Origin: DATBIO01 sp036556965
GTDB taxonomy: Bacteria > Acidobacteriota > Vicinamibacteria > Fen-336
Assembly (NCBI GenBank): GCA_036556965.1
Contig: DATBIO010000212.1
Location: forward strand, 1 to 26,663
DNA: 26,663 bases
Direction: 5' to 3'
Shown: positions 1-7,599 of the stretch, piece after piece
Layout: each line of letters opens with the position of its first letter
Numbering within the stretch: the first letter of the stretch is position 1
The notes under the pieces: model-generated
What the model saw: the letters and a program-made list of their open reading frames with translations, nothing else
Database searches by the model: none
What the model was told of the DNA's origin: nothing
Position numbers and translations under genes: made by a program

Positions 1-1247
1 TCGAGCGGTACGTCCATCTCGAGCAGGCGGTTCTTGGCCGCCCACGCCCGCGCCATCGCCTCCGCGTAGACGGCGCGCGCCTCCGGGTTCGCCGCCACCA
101 GAGGGGGCGTGACGTAGTCCGGCCGCACGGTGTCCGTGAGGGTCATGAGGGGCCGCGAGGCGGGGACCATGCGGTGGCGCTGGTCCTGGCTGTCCGCGGT
201 GTGGGAGAGCTTCTTGAGGAAGGTGTAGCTCGAGTGGTGCAGCGCGCGCGTCAGGGGCGAGTGGACGCCCAGGTTGAGCGTCTCCAGGCGGTAGCGGTTC
301 TCGGCGGGGTTGAGGACGCGCTCGATGGCCTCGTCGTCGTCGAGGAGGTCCTTGCCCGCCCCCAGCACCAGGCGCACCGCTTCCGCGGTGGTCGTCTCGC
401 CCGCGCGCGTGTAGTCCACGAGCAGCGACGTGCGCCCGCTCAGGTAGCGGTCCACGGCGGTGGCCAGGGCGTCGCCGCTGCGGGCCAGGGACGGCCAGCG
501 GTCCTCCATGACGCCGTCCGCGGCCAGGGGGCCGTCGCCCACGCGCGAAAAGAAGTCGGGGTCGCGCGCGCTCACCTGCTCCACCATGGCCGTGACCACC
601 TGCGCGTTCTCGCCGGGGGTGTCGCCCGTGCGCGCCATGCGCCACAGGCGGTGCAGCACGATGCCGGAGAGCGTGTGCACCATGGAGGTGAAGGCGGCCA
701 CGGGGATGACGTAGCGCGCCACCTCGATGGCCTTCTTCTCCGCCTCCCGCTCCACCTTCTTCCGGCGCTTCTCGGAGGCGCGCGCGGAGAGGCTGCGCAG
801 ACCGGCCAGGATGCGGAAGGTGTCGTCCCGGAGGAGCGCCGACAGCTCGCGGTAGGCCTCCCAGGCCCGCCGCAGCGCGGCCTCGTAGACCTCGCGCGCG
901 GGCGCGGAGAGCCCTGCGGGCACGCGCGCCGCGATCTCGTCCAGCCGCACGAACCGCTGCGAGGACTGCTCGGAGTTGTAGAAGGGGTGGGCGTGCAGGA
1001 ACGACCACACGAACTGGCGGCTCACGTTCTCCAGCCCGAACTCGAAGTGGGCGTGCTGGTACACGGTGTGGTGGCCGCCGGCGAAGGTGAGGGGCCCGAT
1101 GGAATCGCGCTGGGCGGCCGTCACCTCGCCCGCGTCCACCACCCGCGGCGAATAGCAGGTGCGCGCGGCGGCGATGGCCGCGTCGTAGGGACGCGCCGAG
1201 GCCTGGCGCAGGGTGACCACGGGGGGCCCGCTGCGGATGGCGTCCAT
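1..1247 (-). CDS. Two-domain ThyX-like FAD-dependent thymidylate synthase family protein (3' end outside window)
   Basis: The 415 visible residues begin at ATG 1247; the C-terminus lies beyond base 1. ThyX enzymes make dTMP from dUMP using FAD and methylene-tetrahydrofolate. Two ThyX-like segments are visible. The first has an SEQSSQR motif at residues 92-98, resembling the substrate-loop end of ThyX, followed by a helical stretch with ARYVIP at 177-182. The second, near residues 335-367, carries SQDQRHR at 353-359, close to the family's RHRxxS motif. Classical ThyX is about 220-250 residues with one such motif, so this is the long, duplicated form. It lies 30 bases after def and follows infA-def on the same strand. 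No good ribosome binding site precedes the ATG. The family is fairly certain. Whether this long form is an active thymidylate synthase or a relative with another role cannot be read from the sequence. Confidence 0.8.
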   Translation of the reverse strand, partial: MDAIRSGPPVVTLRQASARPYDAAIAAARTCYSPRVVDAGEVTAAQRDSIGPLTFAGGHHTVYQHAHFEFGLENVSRQFVWSFLHAHPFYNSEQSSQRFVRLDEIAARVPAGLSAPAREVYEAALRRAWEAYRELSALLRDDTFRILAGLRSLSARASEKRRKKVEREAEKKAIEVARYVIPVAAFTSMVHTLSGIVLHRLWRMARTGDTPGENAQVVTAMVEQVSARDPDFFSRVGDGPLAADGVMEDRWPSLARSGDALATAVDRYLSGRTSLLVDYTRAGETTTAEAVRLVLGAGKDLLDDDEAIERVLNPAENRYRLETLNLGVHSPLTRALHHSSYTFLKKLSHTADSQDQRHRMVPASRPLMTLTDTVRPDYVTPPLVAANPEARAVYAEAMARAWAAKNRLLEMDVPL

Positions 1248-1277
1248 GGGGGCGGCTATTCTGCCACGCGGCCGCGG

Positions 1278-1844
1278 TCAGCCGCGGTCCGCTTCCTCGT
1301 CGTCGTCGTCCTCCCCGGGGGCGGCCACGAAGCGCTCGAACTCGTGCAGGAAGCAGAGGGAGCGCATGTCCGCCATGCGGTCGAGATAGACGTTGCCGTC
1401 GAGGTGGTCGCACTCGTGCTGGAGCACCCGGGCGTGGAAGCCCTCCGCCTCCAGCGCGAGCGGGCGGCCCTCGCGGTCGAGGGCGGCCACCGCCACCCGG
1501 GGCGCGCGGGGGACGATCCCGCGCATCTCGGGGATGGACAGGCAGCCTTCCCAGCCGTGGACGGGCGCGCCCTCCCCGGGGGTCAGCCGCGGGTTCACGA
1601 TCACGGTCAGGGGCACCGCCTCGCGCCCGCGTGCGTCGGAGGCGGGCACCTCCAGGACGGCCAGGCGGAGGGGGACGTGCACCTGCGGCGCGGCCAGGCC
1701 CACGCCGTCGTACTCGTGCATGGTCTCCACCATGTCGTCGATCAGGCGCTGGAAGGCCGCGGCCCGGATCTCCTCGGGCCGCACCGCGCGCGCAGCGCCG
1801 CGCACGACGGGATGCCCGATGCGGGCCACCTTGAGGATGGACAT
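1278..1844 (-). CDS. def: Peptide deformylase
   Basis: This 188-residue protein removes the formyl group from the N-terminal methionine of new proteins. All three family motifs are present: GVGLAAPQ at residues 47-54, EGCLSIP at 99-105 with metal ligand Cys101, and QHECDH at 141-146 with the two metal-binding His (142, 146) and catalytic Glu143. The start is ATG 1844, giving MSILKVARIGHP, the normal deformylase N-terminus; the frame is open further upstream, but that stretch overlaps infA and looks unlike any deformylase. The gene is 26 bases after infA, so the two are probably co-transcribed. The C-terminus ends in a short acidic run (EDDDDEEAD), which is unusual but outside the catalytic core. 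Confidence 0.95.
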   Translation of the reverse strand: MSILKVARIGHPVVRGAARAVRPEEIRAAAFQRLIDDMVETMHEYDGVGLAAPQVHVPLRLAVLEVPASDARGREAVPLTVIVNPRLTPGEGAPVHGWEGCLSIPEMRGIVPRAPRVAVAALDREGRPLALEAEGFHARVLQHECDHLDGNVYLDRMADMRSLCFLHEFERFVAAPGEDDDDEEADRG

Positions 1845-1870
1845 GCTTGCGAGGGCGGCGCCGCCGCCGG

Positions 1871-2089
1871 CTACTTGGCGCGGTAGGTGATGAGGCCGCG
1901 CTTGAGGTCGTAGGGCGAGACGCCCACCGTCACGCGGTCGCCGGCGATGACGCGGATGCGGTACTGCCTCATCTTCCCGTTCAGGCGGGCCAGCACCTCG
2001 TGGTTCTCGCCGACCTTGACCTTGTAGTTGCCCCCCGCCAGCACTTCGGTCACGACTCCCTGAAGCTCGATCAGGTCTTCCTTCGCCAT
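1871..2089 (-). CDS. infA: Translation initiation factor IF-1
   Basis: This 72-residue protein is a complete IF-1, the small OB-fold factor that occupies the ribosomal A site during initiation. It starts MAKEDLIELQG and contains the conserved NGKMRQYRIRV and GDRVTV stretches and the YDLKRGLITYR ending seen across bacteria. A strong Shine-Dalgarno (AGGAAGGGG) lies just before ATG 2089. It is the first gene of an infA-def-thyX-like group and has a credible promoter at 2141-2170. Confidence 0.97.
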   Translation of the reverse strand: MAKEDLIELQGVVTEVLAGGNYKVKVGENHEVLARLNGKMRQYRIRVIAGDRVTVGVSPYDLKRGLITYRAK

Positions 2090-2115
2090 TCACCCCTTCC
2101 TGCGGCCGGCAGCGG

Positions 2116-2145
2116 TTGCCGTCGCGTCCGCAAACGCATGATTAT
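2116..2145 (+). promoter_or_regulatory. Possible promoter for the DUF1028 gene
   Basis: On the plus strand TTGCCG (2116-2121) and GATTAT (2140-2145) are 18 bases apart. The second overlaps the -10 of the opposing infA promoter, so the two promoters would compete for one AT-rich patch. The match is modest. Confidence 0.25.
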
Positions 2146-2170
2146 TGGGCGGACGCCGCGCGCCTGTCCA
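2141..2170 (-). promoter_or_regulatory. Sigma-70-type promoter for infA-def-thyX
   Basis: Read on the minus strand, TGGACA (2165-2170, five of six bases matching the -35 consensus) is followed after 18 bases by AATAAT (2141-2146, five of six matching -10). It lies about 50 bases before the infA start, in the gap between divergent infA and the DUF1028 gene. This is a motif match only. Confidence 0.55.
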
Positions 2171-2184
2171 GCCTGGAGGCCCCG

Positions 2185-3129
2185 ATGCTGCTCGCCCTCG
2201 TCCTCGCCGCCGGCTCGCTCCGGCCCGTGCACACGTATTCCATCGTGGCCCGCGACCCGGCCAGCGGGGAGATGGGCGTGGCCGTGCAGAGCCACTGGTT
2301 CTCCGTCGGCCCCTCCGTGCCCTTCGCGGAGGCGGGGGTGGGCGCGGTGGCCACGCAGTCGTTCGTGGACCCCGCCTACGGACCCCTGGGCCTGGCCCTG
2401 ATGCGGGCGGGCAAGACGGCGCCGGAGGCCCTGGCCTCGCTCCTCGCCTCCGACGCGGGGCGCGAGGTGCGCCAGGTGGGCATGGTGGACGCGCGGGGCA
2501 ACGTGGCCACCCACACCGGAGCGAAGTGCATCCCGGCCGCGGGGGGACAGGGCGGCGCCCAGTACGCGGTGCAGGCCAACCTCATGGAGAAGGCGACGGT
2601 GTGGCCGGCCATGGCCCGCGCCTTCGAGGCCGCCCGCGGCGACCTGGCGGCGCGGATGCTGGCCGCCCTGGACGCGGCGGAAGCGGAGGGCGGGGACATC
2701 CGGGGCCGGCAGTCCGCGGCCCTCGTGGTGGTCAAGGCGCAGGCCTCGGGCCGGCCCTGGGCGGACCGCGTCTTCGACCTCCGCGTGGAGGACCATCCCC
2801 AGCCCCTGGCCGAGCTGCGGCGGCTGGTGGAGGTGGCGCGCGCCTACAACCACATGAACGCGGGCGACGAGTGCGTCACGCACAAGGACTGGGCCTGCGC
2901 CGAGCGCGAGTACGGGGCGGCGGAGCGGCTGCAGCCCGACAACGCGGAGATGGCGTTCTGGCACGGCGTCGCCCTGGCCAGCAACGGCCGCCTGGAGCCG
3001 GCCCGCCCGCTCTTCGCGCGCGCCTTCAAGGCCGACGCGCGCTGGCGCGAGCTGGTGCGCCGGCTGCCCGGCGTCGATCAGCTTCCCAAGGACCCCCGGC
3101 TGCTGGAGGCCATCACCGCCATCCCCTGA
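2185..3129 (+). CDS. Secreted DUF1028 (Ntn-hydrolase-like) protein with a TPR-like tail
   Basis: This 314-residue protein starts at ATG 2185, chosen because GGAGG lies five bases upstream and the first residues then form a signal peptide (MLLALVLAAGSLRP). The open frame continues 23 codons upstream, but that stretch lacks a signal and crosses the promoter region. Residues about 16-220 are the DUF1028 domain, with the family opening HTYSIVARDP, the GxMGVAVQSHWF segment and AGVGAVATQSF. DUF1028 belongs to the Ntn-hydrolase fold; the substrate is unknown. The last about 85 residues (from NHMNAGDEC) look like one or two tetratricopeptide helices, a common tail in this family. The gene stands alone, divergent from infA and convergent with the TerB-like gene. 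Confidence 0.85.
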   Translation: MLLALVLAAGSLRPVHTYSIVARDPASGEMGVAVQSHWFSVGPSVPFAEAGVGAVATQSFVDPAYGPLGLALMRAGKTAPEALASLLASDAGREVRQVGMVDARGNVATHTGAKCIPAAGGQGGAQYAVQANLMEKATVWPAMARAFEAARGDLAARMLAALDAAEAEGGDIRGRQSAALVVVKAQASGRPWADRVFDLRVEDHPQPLAELRRLVEVARAYNHMNAGDECVTHKDWACAEREYGAAERLQPDNAEMAFWHGVALASNGRLEPARPLFARAFKADARWRELVRRLPGVDQLPKDPRLLEAITAIP

Positions 3130-3147
3130 GGGGCCCCGCGCTCCTCA
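3127..3147. terminator. Hairpin joining two convergent stop codons
   Basis: An 8-bp stem (TGAGGGGC / GCTCCTCA, one G-T wobble) with a five-base loop spans the 15-base gap between the DUF1028 gene and the TerB-like gene. Its outermost bases are the two stop codons themselves. It lacks a U-tract on either side, so it may act as a bidirectional 3'-end hairpin rather than a classical intrinsic terminator. Confidence 0.45.
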
Positions 3148-3624
3148 GCTGCCCTGGCGGTGCCCGAGCTCGGCCCGCGCCCTGATCTTGGCGTCGATGA
3201 AGTCGGGGTGCTTCACGTGGAGCAGCCCCGCGATCTTCCGCACCAGGTGCTCCTCCAGGGGGTGCTTCTCGGCGTCCGCGAAGCAGACCAGCCACAGCAG
3301 CTCCACGATGCGCTTCTTCTGCTCGGCGGAGAACGCCTCGTCCACCAGGCGCGTGAACTCGAAGAGCGACGCGGCCTGGCGCGACTCCTGCTCGGCGAGG
3401 GCGATGAGCTCCTCCGCCTCCTCCCGGGAGAGGCCGAAGGTCCCCTGGATGGCGCCCCGCATCACCGTACGCTCCTCGTCCTTCACCTCGTCGTCCGCGC
3501 GCACGATCTCGAAGACGAGGGCCGCCGCCGCCAGGCGCAGGGCGTGCTCCCGCTGGCCGGGGGCCGGTGCCGCGCTCTCCGCGGCCACGCGGTCGCTGAA
3601 GAAGCGCCGGATCGCGCTCAGCAT
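3145..3624 (-). CDS. TerB-family protein
   Basis: This 159-residue, largely helical protein matches the TerB/COG4103 family, named after tellurite-resistance TerB. The core is at about residues 27-145, with the acidic VRADDEVKDEERTVM segment and the matching FADAEKHPLEEHLVRKIAGLL segment. These two acidic repeats are where metal binding has been described in TerB. No signal or membrane segment is visible, so it is probably cytoplasmic. It starts seven bases after the DUF1304 stop, so the two genes are very likely co-transcribed. A tellurite role is not supported by context: no other ter gene is present. Confidence 0.8.
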   Translation of the reverse strand: MLSAIRRFFSDRVAAESAAPAPGQREHALRLAAAALVFEIVRADDEVKDEERTVMRGAIQGTFGLSREEAEELIALAEQESRQAASLFEFTRLVDEAFSAEQKKRIVELLWLVCFADAEKHPLEEHLVRKIAGLLHVKHPDFIDAKIRARAELGHRQGS

Positions 3625-3631
3625 CGCGGAC

Positions 3632-3997
3632 TCACCGGGCCAGGAGCACCGCGGCCAGGGCCAGGCCCGCGGGCAGGGCCTGCAGGACCAGGATGCGGCG
3701 GGAGACGGTGGCCGCGCCGAAGAGGCCCGCGGCCACCACGCAGCCCAGGAAGAAGACCTTGATGGCGGTGGCGAACTGCGGCGGCTGCGCGAGGAGGCCC
3801 CAGAAGAGGCCCGCCGCCAGGAAGCCGTTGTAGAGCCCCTGGTTGGCCGCGAGAGGGGCGGAGGCCAGCGCCTGTTCCAGCGAGTGGCGGAAGGTGCGCA
3901 GGCCCAGCGGCTTCGCCCACAGGAACATCTCGAGCACCAGGAACCAGAGGTGCTCCAGGGCCACCAGCACGACCAGCACGTCGGCGATGATCCTCAT
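3632..3997 (-). CDS. DUF1304 family membrane protein
   Basis: This 121-residue protein is almost entirely hydrophobic, with about four transmembrane helices (residues about 3-25, 50-70, 77-97, 102-120). It carries the DUF1304 pattern: LEHLWFLVLEMFLW near the start and NQGLYNGFLAAGLFWG in the middle. The function of the family is unknown. ATG 3997 gives MRIIADVLVVLVALEHL, the usual family start; GGAGGAGG lies 12 bases upstream, a little far. The gene sits 37 bases after the CPBP protease and seven bases before the TerB-like gene, suggesting one three-gene unit. Confidence 0.85.
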   Translation of the reverse strand: MRIIADVLVVLVALEHLWFLVLEMFLWAKPLGLRTFRHSLEQALASAPLAANQGLYNGFLAAGLFWGLLAQPPQFATAIKVFFLGCVVAAGLFGAATVSRRILVLQALPAGLALAAVLLAR

Positions 3998-4034
3998 GAC
4001 GACTTCGCGCCTCCTCCAGGGCCCTCGCGCCCCC

Positions 4035-4739
4035 TCATCCCAGCAGCGGGCCGAGGAGCTGGACCGCGCAGTCGCCGCCCGCGTGCGTCCACATGGCCAG
4101 CGCGATGCCCTGCCTGGCGAAGACGTGGCCCATGACCAGGCCGGCCGCCGCGTTGAGGGCCAGCACCCAGGCGGCGACCCGGTAGTCCCCGGGGGCGATG
4201 CCCGCCCACGCCGGGAGGTGGACGGCGGCGAAGGCCAGCGCCGCCACCGCGTTCGCCGTCCACAGCGCCGCCGGGCCCGGGCCGCCGTCTCGCGACCTCG
4301 ACACGCGGACCAGCACCCCCGCGACCGCCGACAGGAGCAGGAGCCGGAAGACGAGCTCTTCCCCCACGGCGGCCACATAGATGATGAGGAGCCTTCGCCA
4401 GACGCTCAGCCGGCCCGCGGCCGCGATGCGCTCGCCGATGGCGGGGAGCCCGGGCTCGATCACGAGCCGGATGACGGCCAGCAGCACCAGGCCTATCGCG
4501 ACGCCCAACGCGAAGAAGGCGGCGGTCCGCGCGGCCCGCCACCTGGGCGCCTCCTCGACCTGCAGCGCGGGCAGGCGCGACCAGTGCCAGAGCCGCCGGC
4601 CGAGCACGGCCAGCGCCGCCGCGACGGCGGCGGCGAGGGGCGTGGCCACGGGATGCGGGGGCACGGCCAGCGCGCCCGCCAGCGCGCAGGCGGCAGGGAG
4701 GACCCAGGCGGGGTCGGCCCAGCGAGGCGTCAACGCCAT
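4035..4739 (-). CDS. CPBP-family intramembrane metalloprotease
   Basis: This 234-residue membrane protein has all three motifs of the CAAX-protease/bacteriocin-processing (CPBP, Abi) family: EELVFR at residues 127-132, FAAVH with His174, and HAGGD with His219 and Asp223. These supply the glutamates and metal-binding residues of this intramembrane protease class. About seven hydrophobic segments are visible. In bacteria the family is linked to peptide maturation and self-immunity, but substrates are usually unknown and none is suggested here. It appears to be the first gene of a unit with the DUF1304 and TerB-like genes. The Shine-Dalgarno is weak. The 129 bases upstream (4740-4868) hold no gene. 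Confidence 0.85.
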   Translation of the reverse strand: MALTPRWADPAWVLPAACALAGALAVPPHPVATPLAAAVAAALAVLGRRLWHWSRLPALQVEEAPRWRAARTAAFFALGVAIGLVLLAVIRLVIEPGLPAIGERIAAAGRLSVWRRLLIIYVAAVGEELVFRLLLLSAVAGVLVRVSRSRDGGPGPAALWTANAVAALAFAAVHLPAWAGIAPGDYRVAAWVLALNAAAGLVMGHVFARQGIALAMWTHAGGDCAVQLLGPLLG

Positions 4740-4868
4740 GGGGAGCGCATTGCCGACGGCCGTACCCTATCGCCGTCGGGGCCCGGAGGCCAGCCGGGTC
4801 GGAGGGCAGCCCGTCCAGGACGACGCCCGGCGGGTGGGGCCGCGCGCCGCACGGAGGCGCCGGGGCTC

Positions 4869-5837
4869 CTAGGGGAACGCCTCCCCCTCGTCCAGCACGC
4901 CCTGGGCCTTGAACCACCACTTCGGCTGGTACTCGATGAACACGGGGACGCGGGCGAGGGCGCCGTCCGTCGCGCAGACGAGCATGAAGCGCTCGCGCGT
5001 CCTCTGCTCGCGATTGAAGTTCTCCATCCTCAAGCGGACCAGCCGCTCGTAGCGGCGGTTGCCGTAGGTGGCCGCGCTCACCCATTCCGTCGAGCGCAGC
5101 CGGAGGTCGTAGAGGGCGGCGTTGAACGTGAACGTTGTCTCCACGCCCGCCAGGAGGCGCCGCGGCGTCTCCGGCCGCGCCGCCGCCGTCACCGCCCGAT
5201 CGACGAGGTCGGCGGCGGCGAACAGGAAGCCGGGCCAGGTGCCGTGCGGGAGCCGGGCCTCGCGCACCCGCGGCGGGATGCCGTGGGGCGAGCCGGCCAG
5301 GGCCTGCAGCTCCGCGAGGTCGCGGTAGGTGTAGTCCTGCGCCACGCGCAGGACGGTGTTCTCGCTGCGCACCGTGCCCCCCGCCACCTGCGCGCGGATG
5401 ACCTTGTAGAGATAGCCGCCCTTGCCTTCCCGGCCGAGCTCGGCCTTCGCCTCCTCCAGCGACTCCTCGTCCGTCTTCCGCATGAGGCCGAACAGGGTGG
5501 CCCCGCCGGGCCCCAGGTCCTCGCGCTCCCATCCCCACCGGTTGATCCGGCGGGGGGCCCGGAGGGGGTCCGACCCGATGAGCAGCTCGTAGCCGCGCCC
5601 GCCGTCGCCGTCGCGCCACACGATCCGCGCGCCGCCCACGTTGTGGGAACGGATCCAGAAGACGAGGAGCGGCCGGATTCCCGCCGACATGCGGTAGCGC
5701 GCCTCCCTGACCACGGGAGCGCCCGCTGGAGCCGCGACGGCGGGGCCGGCCGCCGGCGGCCCGGGCAGGTCCGGGGCGTGGCCCTCCGTGAGCACCGCCG
5801 CCACGAGGAGGGCGACGGCGAGCCGCAAGCCGCCCAT
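4869..5837 (-). CDS. Secreted protein of unknown family, coupled to a radical SAM enzyme
   Basis: I do not recognise this 322-residue protein. It starts with a probable signal peptide (MGGLRLAVALLVAAVLTEGHA), followed by a Pro/Ala-rich linker to about residue 45. The rest is mixed and globular, with many charged residues. Notable segments are LLVFWIRSHNVGGARIVWR near residues 57-75, an acidic stretch around EESLEEAKAELGREGKGG, and an aromatic end FIEYQPKWWFKAQGVLDEG. It has no further membrane helices and few cysteines (one near CATDGA), so a covalent cofactor or metal cluster is unlikely. Its ATG begins one base after the radical SAM stop (TGAGATG), so translation is coupled and the two are expected to work together, with this partner in the periplasm or on the cell surface. 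Confidence 0.75.
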   Translation of the reverse strand: MGGLRLAVALLVAAVLTEGHAPDLPGPPAAGPAVAAPAGAPVVREARYRMSAGIRPLLVFWIRSHNVGGARIVWRDGDGGRGYELLIGSDPLRAPRRINRWGWEREDLGPGGATLFGLMRKTDEESLEEAKAELGREGKGGYLYKVIRAQVAGGTVRSENTVLRVAQDYTYRDLAELQALAGSPHGIPPRVREARLPHGTWPGFLFAAADLVDRAVTAAARPETPRRLLAGVETTFTFNAALYDLRLRSTEWVSAATYGNRRYERLVRLRMENFNREQRTRERFMLVCATDGALARVPVFIEYQPKWWFKAQGVLDEGEAFP

Positions 5838-5838
5838 C

Positions 5839-7281
5839 TCAGTCCCGGGGCTGCGCCTCGGCCTTCGGCTTGAACCGGAAGAGGTTCTTGTACTCCTGTC
5901 CCTCCTTGTACCACCGGTCCCCGGGGTCCTGGATCCGGGCCTGCCAGATCGGATCGGTGAGGCGCTTGAAGCGCGCCGCGTAGTCGTCGATCCAGGCCAC
6001 CACCTTGCCGTCCGTGATGATGTCCTCGGAATGGACGTGGCCCGCCGGGACCACGTGCTCGGCCACCACCTTGCGCAGGACCTGCGGGTTGTCGACGATC
6101 ATGCAGGGCCGCCGCAGGTTGCCGTCTTCGTTGTAGGGGAACTCGCGCCGGATGGCCTTGAAGAAGGGCGAGTTCACCGCTTCCACGATGGACTTGTCGC
6201 GGACGTTGTCCAGGCCGAAGTGGGCGAACACGCAGGGCTCGATCTGGCCCGAGTTCAGGATGTGCAGGTAGGTGCGGGCGGCGAGGCAGCCGGCGGAGGC
6301 GGGGCCGTCGTTCCAGAAATCGGCGAGGAAGATCGGTTGCTCCCGCCGCAGCGAGGACACGCGCTCCCCGCAGAACAGCCGCTGCTCCGGGGTCGGCACC
6401 AGCTCCAGCAAGGGGTCCTTGCCCACCGGCATGAACATGAAGTACCAGGCGAAGATGGCGCCCCGCTCGATCCAGTGGCGCACGAACTCGTCGCTCGTCA
6501 CCTCCGTCACGTTCTCGCGCGTGTAGGTGACGCTCACGCCGAAGAGCACCCCCGCCTTGCGCAGGCGCTCGGCGGCGGCCAGCACCTTGTCGTAGACGCC
6601 CGGGCCGCGGCGGCGGTCGGTGGACTCGCGGTACCCCTCGACGCTGATCCCCGGCGCCACGTTGCCGAGCCGCGCCAGGGCGTCCACCGTCTCCTGGTCG
6701 AGCAGGGTCCCGTTGGTGTAGGTGAGGAAGTACATGTCGCGGTAGTCGCGGAAGATGCGCAGCCACATGTCCTTGAGCAGGTAGGGCTCGCCGCCCGACA
6801 CCACGACGAAGTACGCCCCGAACGTCCGGCACTCGTCGAGGATGCGGCGGATCTCGGCCTCGGAGAGCTCGCCCCTCTTCGAGTAGAGGCCCGAGTAGCA
6901 GCCCGTGCACTTCAGGTTGCAGCGCATGGTCGGGCTCATCACGATGAAGCTCGGCACCCATCGGCCGGCGGCGGCCAGCTCGGTGCGCCGGCGCGCCCCG
7001 ACGGCGGCCCAGTTGTAGATCAGGTTGCGGAGCAGCATCCGCTTGGCGCGCGGGTTGAGCTGCCGCCCGAGGCGCGCGAAGAGGGCGGCCGTCCCGGTCC
7101 TGGTCTCGATGTCCCGCTTCAAGTCCCGGAGGAGGGCCGTCAGCCCGAAGTTGGCGGTGCCCGCGCGGGCGTTCATCGTCGCCACCAGACGCCGCAGGTC
7201 GTCGTAGCTCCCCGTGAGCATTCCGCCGAGCCTGTGCGCGAGCGCCCAGCCGCTGATTCGATCGACCAGAGCCGTGGCCAT
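5839..7281 (-). CDS. Radical SAM protein with SPASM-like C-terminal cysteines
   Basis: This 480-residue protein has the radical SAM cluster motif CNLKCTGC (Cys121, Cys125, Cys128) and the SAM-binding GGEP at 163-166, followed by the TIM-barrel strand TYTNGTLLD. After the barrel, cysteines in SAGCLAAR, IEPCVFAH and RRPCMIVD suggest an auxiliary iron-sulfur cluster as in SPASM/twitch proteins. A helical N-terminal extension of about 110 residues precedes the core. The start is ATG 7281, chosen for GGAAGGAG eight bases upstream; a GTG 30 bases further up lacks this. The enzyme should cleave SAM to a radical and modify an unknown substrate. No RiPP precursor is visible nearby, and the coupled gene encodes a 322-residue secreted protein. 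A 318-base gap lies upstream. Confidence 0.85.
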   Translation of the reverse strand: MATALVDRISGWALAHRLGGMLTGSYDDLRRLVATMNARAGTANFGLTALLRDLKRDIETRTGTAALFARLGRQLNPRAKRMLLRNLIYNWAAVGARRRTELAAAGRWVPSFIVMSPTMRCNLKCTGCYSGLYSKRGELSEAEIRRILDECRTFGAYFVVVSGGEPYLLKDMWLRIFRDYRDMYFLTYTNGTLLDQETVDALARLGNVAPGISVEGYRESTDRRRGPGVYDKVLAAAERLRKAGVLFGVSVTYTRENVTEVTSDEFVRHWIERGAIFAWYFMFMPVGKDPLLELVPTPEQRLFCGERVSSLRREQPIFLADFWNDGPASAGCLAARTYLHILNSGQIEPCVFAHFGLDNVRDKSIVEAVNSPFFKAIRREFPYNEDGNLRRPCMIVDNPQVLRKVVAEHVVPAGHVHSEDIITDGKVVAWIDDYAARFKRLTDPIWQARIQDPGDRWYKEGQEYKNLFRFKPKAEAQPRD

Positions 7282-7599
7282 GGGAGTCGCTCCTTCCACG
7301 GTGCGCGCCACGAGGTCTCACGCAGGCGCGTAGAGCCGTCCAAGCCGCCCAAAGCAAGCGTCATGCCGCGTGCCGCCCGCCCGCGGGCCGCGAGAGGTCC
7401 TGAGCGTTTCGTTCGTTTCGACGCCGTTCGTGGGCGCCACGCTGGCGACAAGTCCGTCCAGGGCATGCGCGCGGTCGGACCGGGGCGGAGGGGCCCCTCT
7501 CACGCGCGGCGGCGGCCGGGCAATCGCTGCGCGGCCGGCCGTCCGCGGCGTCTTTTTTTTCGTCGCTCGCCCGAGGGCGGGGGAGGGCGGCCGGCGGAC
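7282..7599. other. Non-coding gap upstream of the radical SAM gene
   Basis: I find no credible gene in these 318 bases. Open frames here show low-complexity Arg/Gly/Ala products without family features. Contents, left to right: the radical SAM Shine-Dalgarno; a block of GTTTCG repeats (GCGTTTCGTTCGTTTCGACG, 7403-7422); a perfect 12-base palindrome GAGGGGCCCCTC at 7488-7499; a plus-strand terminator-like hairpin with eight T at 7525-7560; and a small hairpin CGCC-CTCG-GGCG at about 7570-7581 just past the end of the next gene. It could hold the radical SAM promoter and possibly a plus-strand small RNA. Confidence 0.5.
7525..7560 (+). terminator. Orphan plus-strand intrinsic terminator
   Basis: CGCTGCG (7525-7531) pairs with CGCGGCG (7544-7550), one T-G wobble, around a GC-rich 12-base loop; two bases later comes a run of eight T (7553-7560). 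This is the normal shape of a rho-independent terminator for plus-strand transcription, yet both flanking genes are on the minus strand. Confidence 0.45.

Noticed and set aside
174..1886. Long plus-strand open frames opposite the thyX-like and def genes, and similar ones across the window
   Set aside because: They are antisense frames kept open by the high GC content; products are low-complexity Arg/Gly/Ala/His-rich with no family features, while the opposite strand encodes recognisable proteins.
3145..3624. Tellurite-resistance operon
   Set aside because: Only a TerB-like protein is present; no other ter genes, and TerB-like domains are widespread in other settings.
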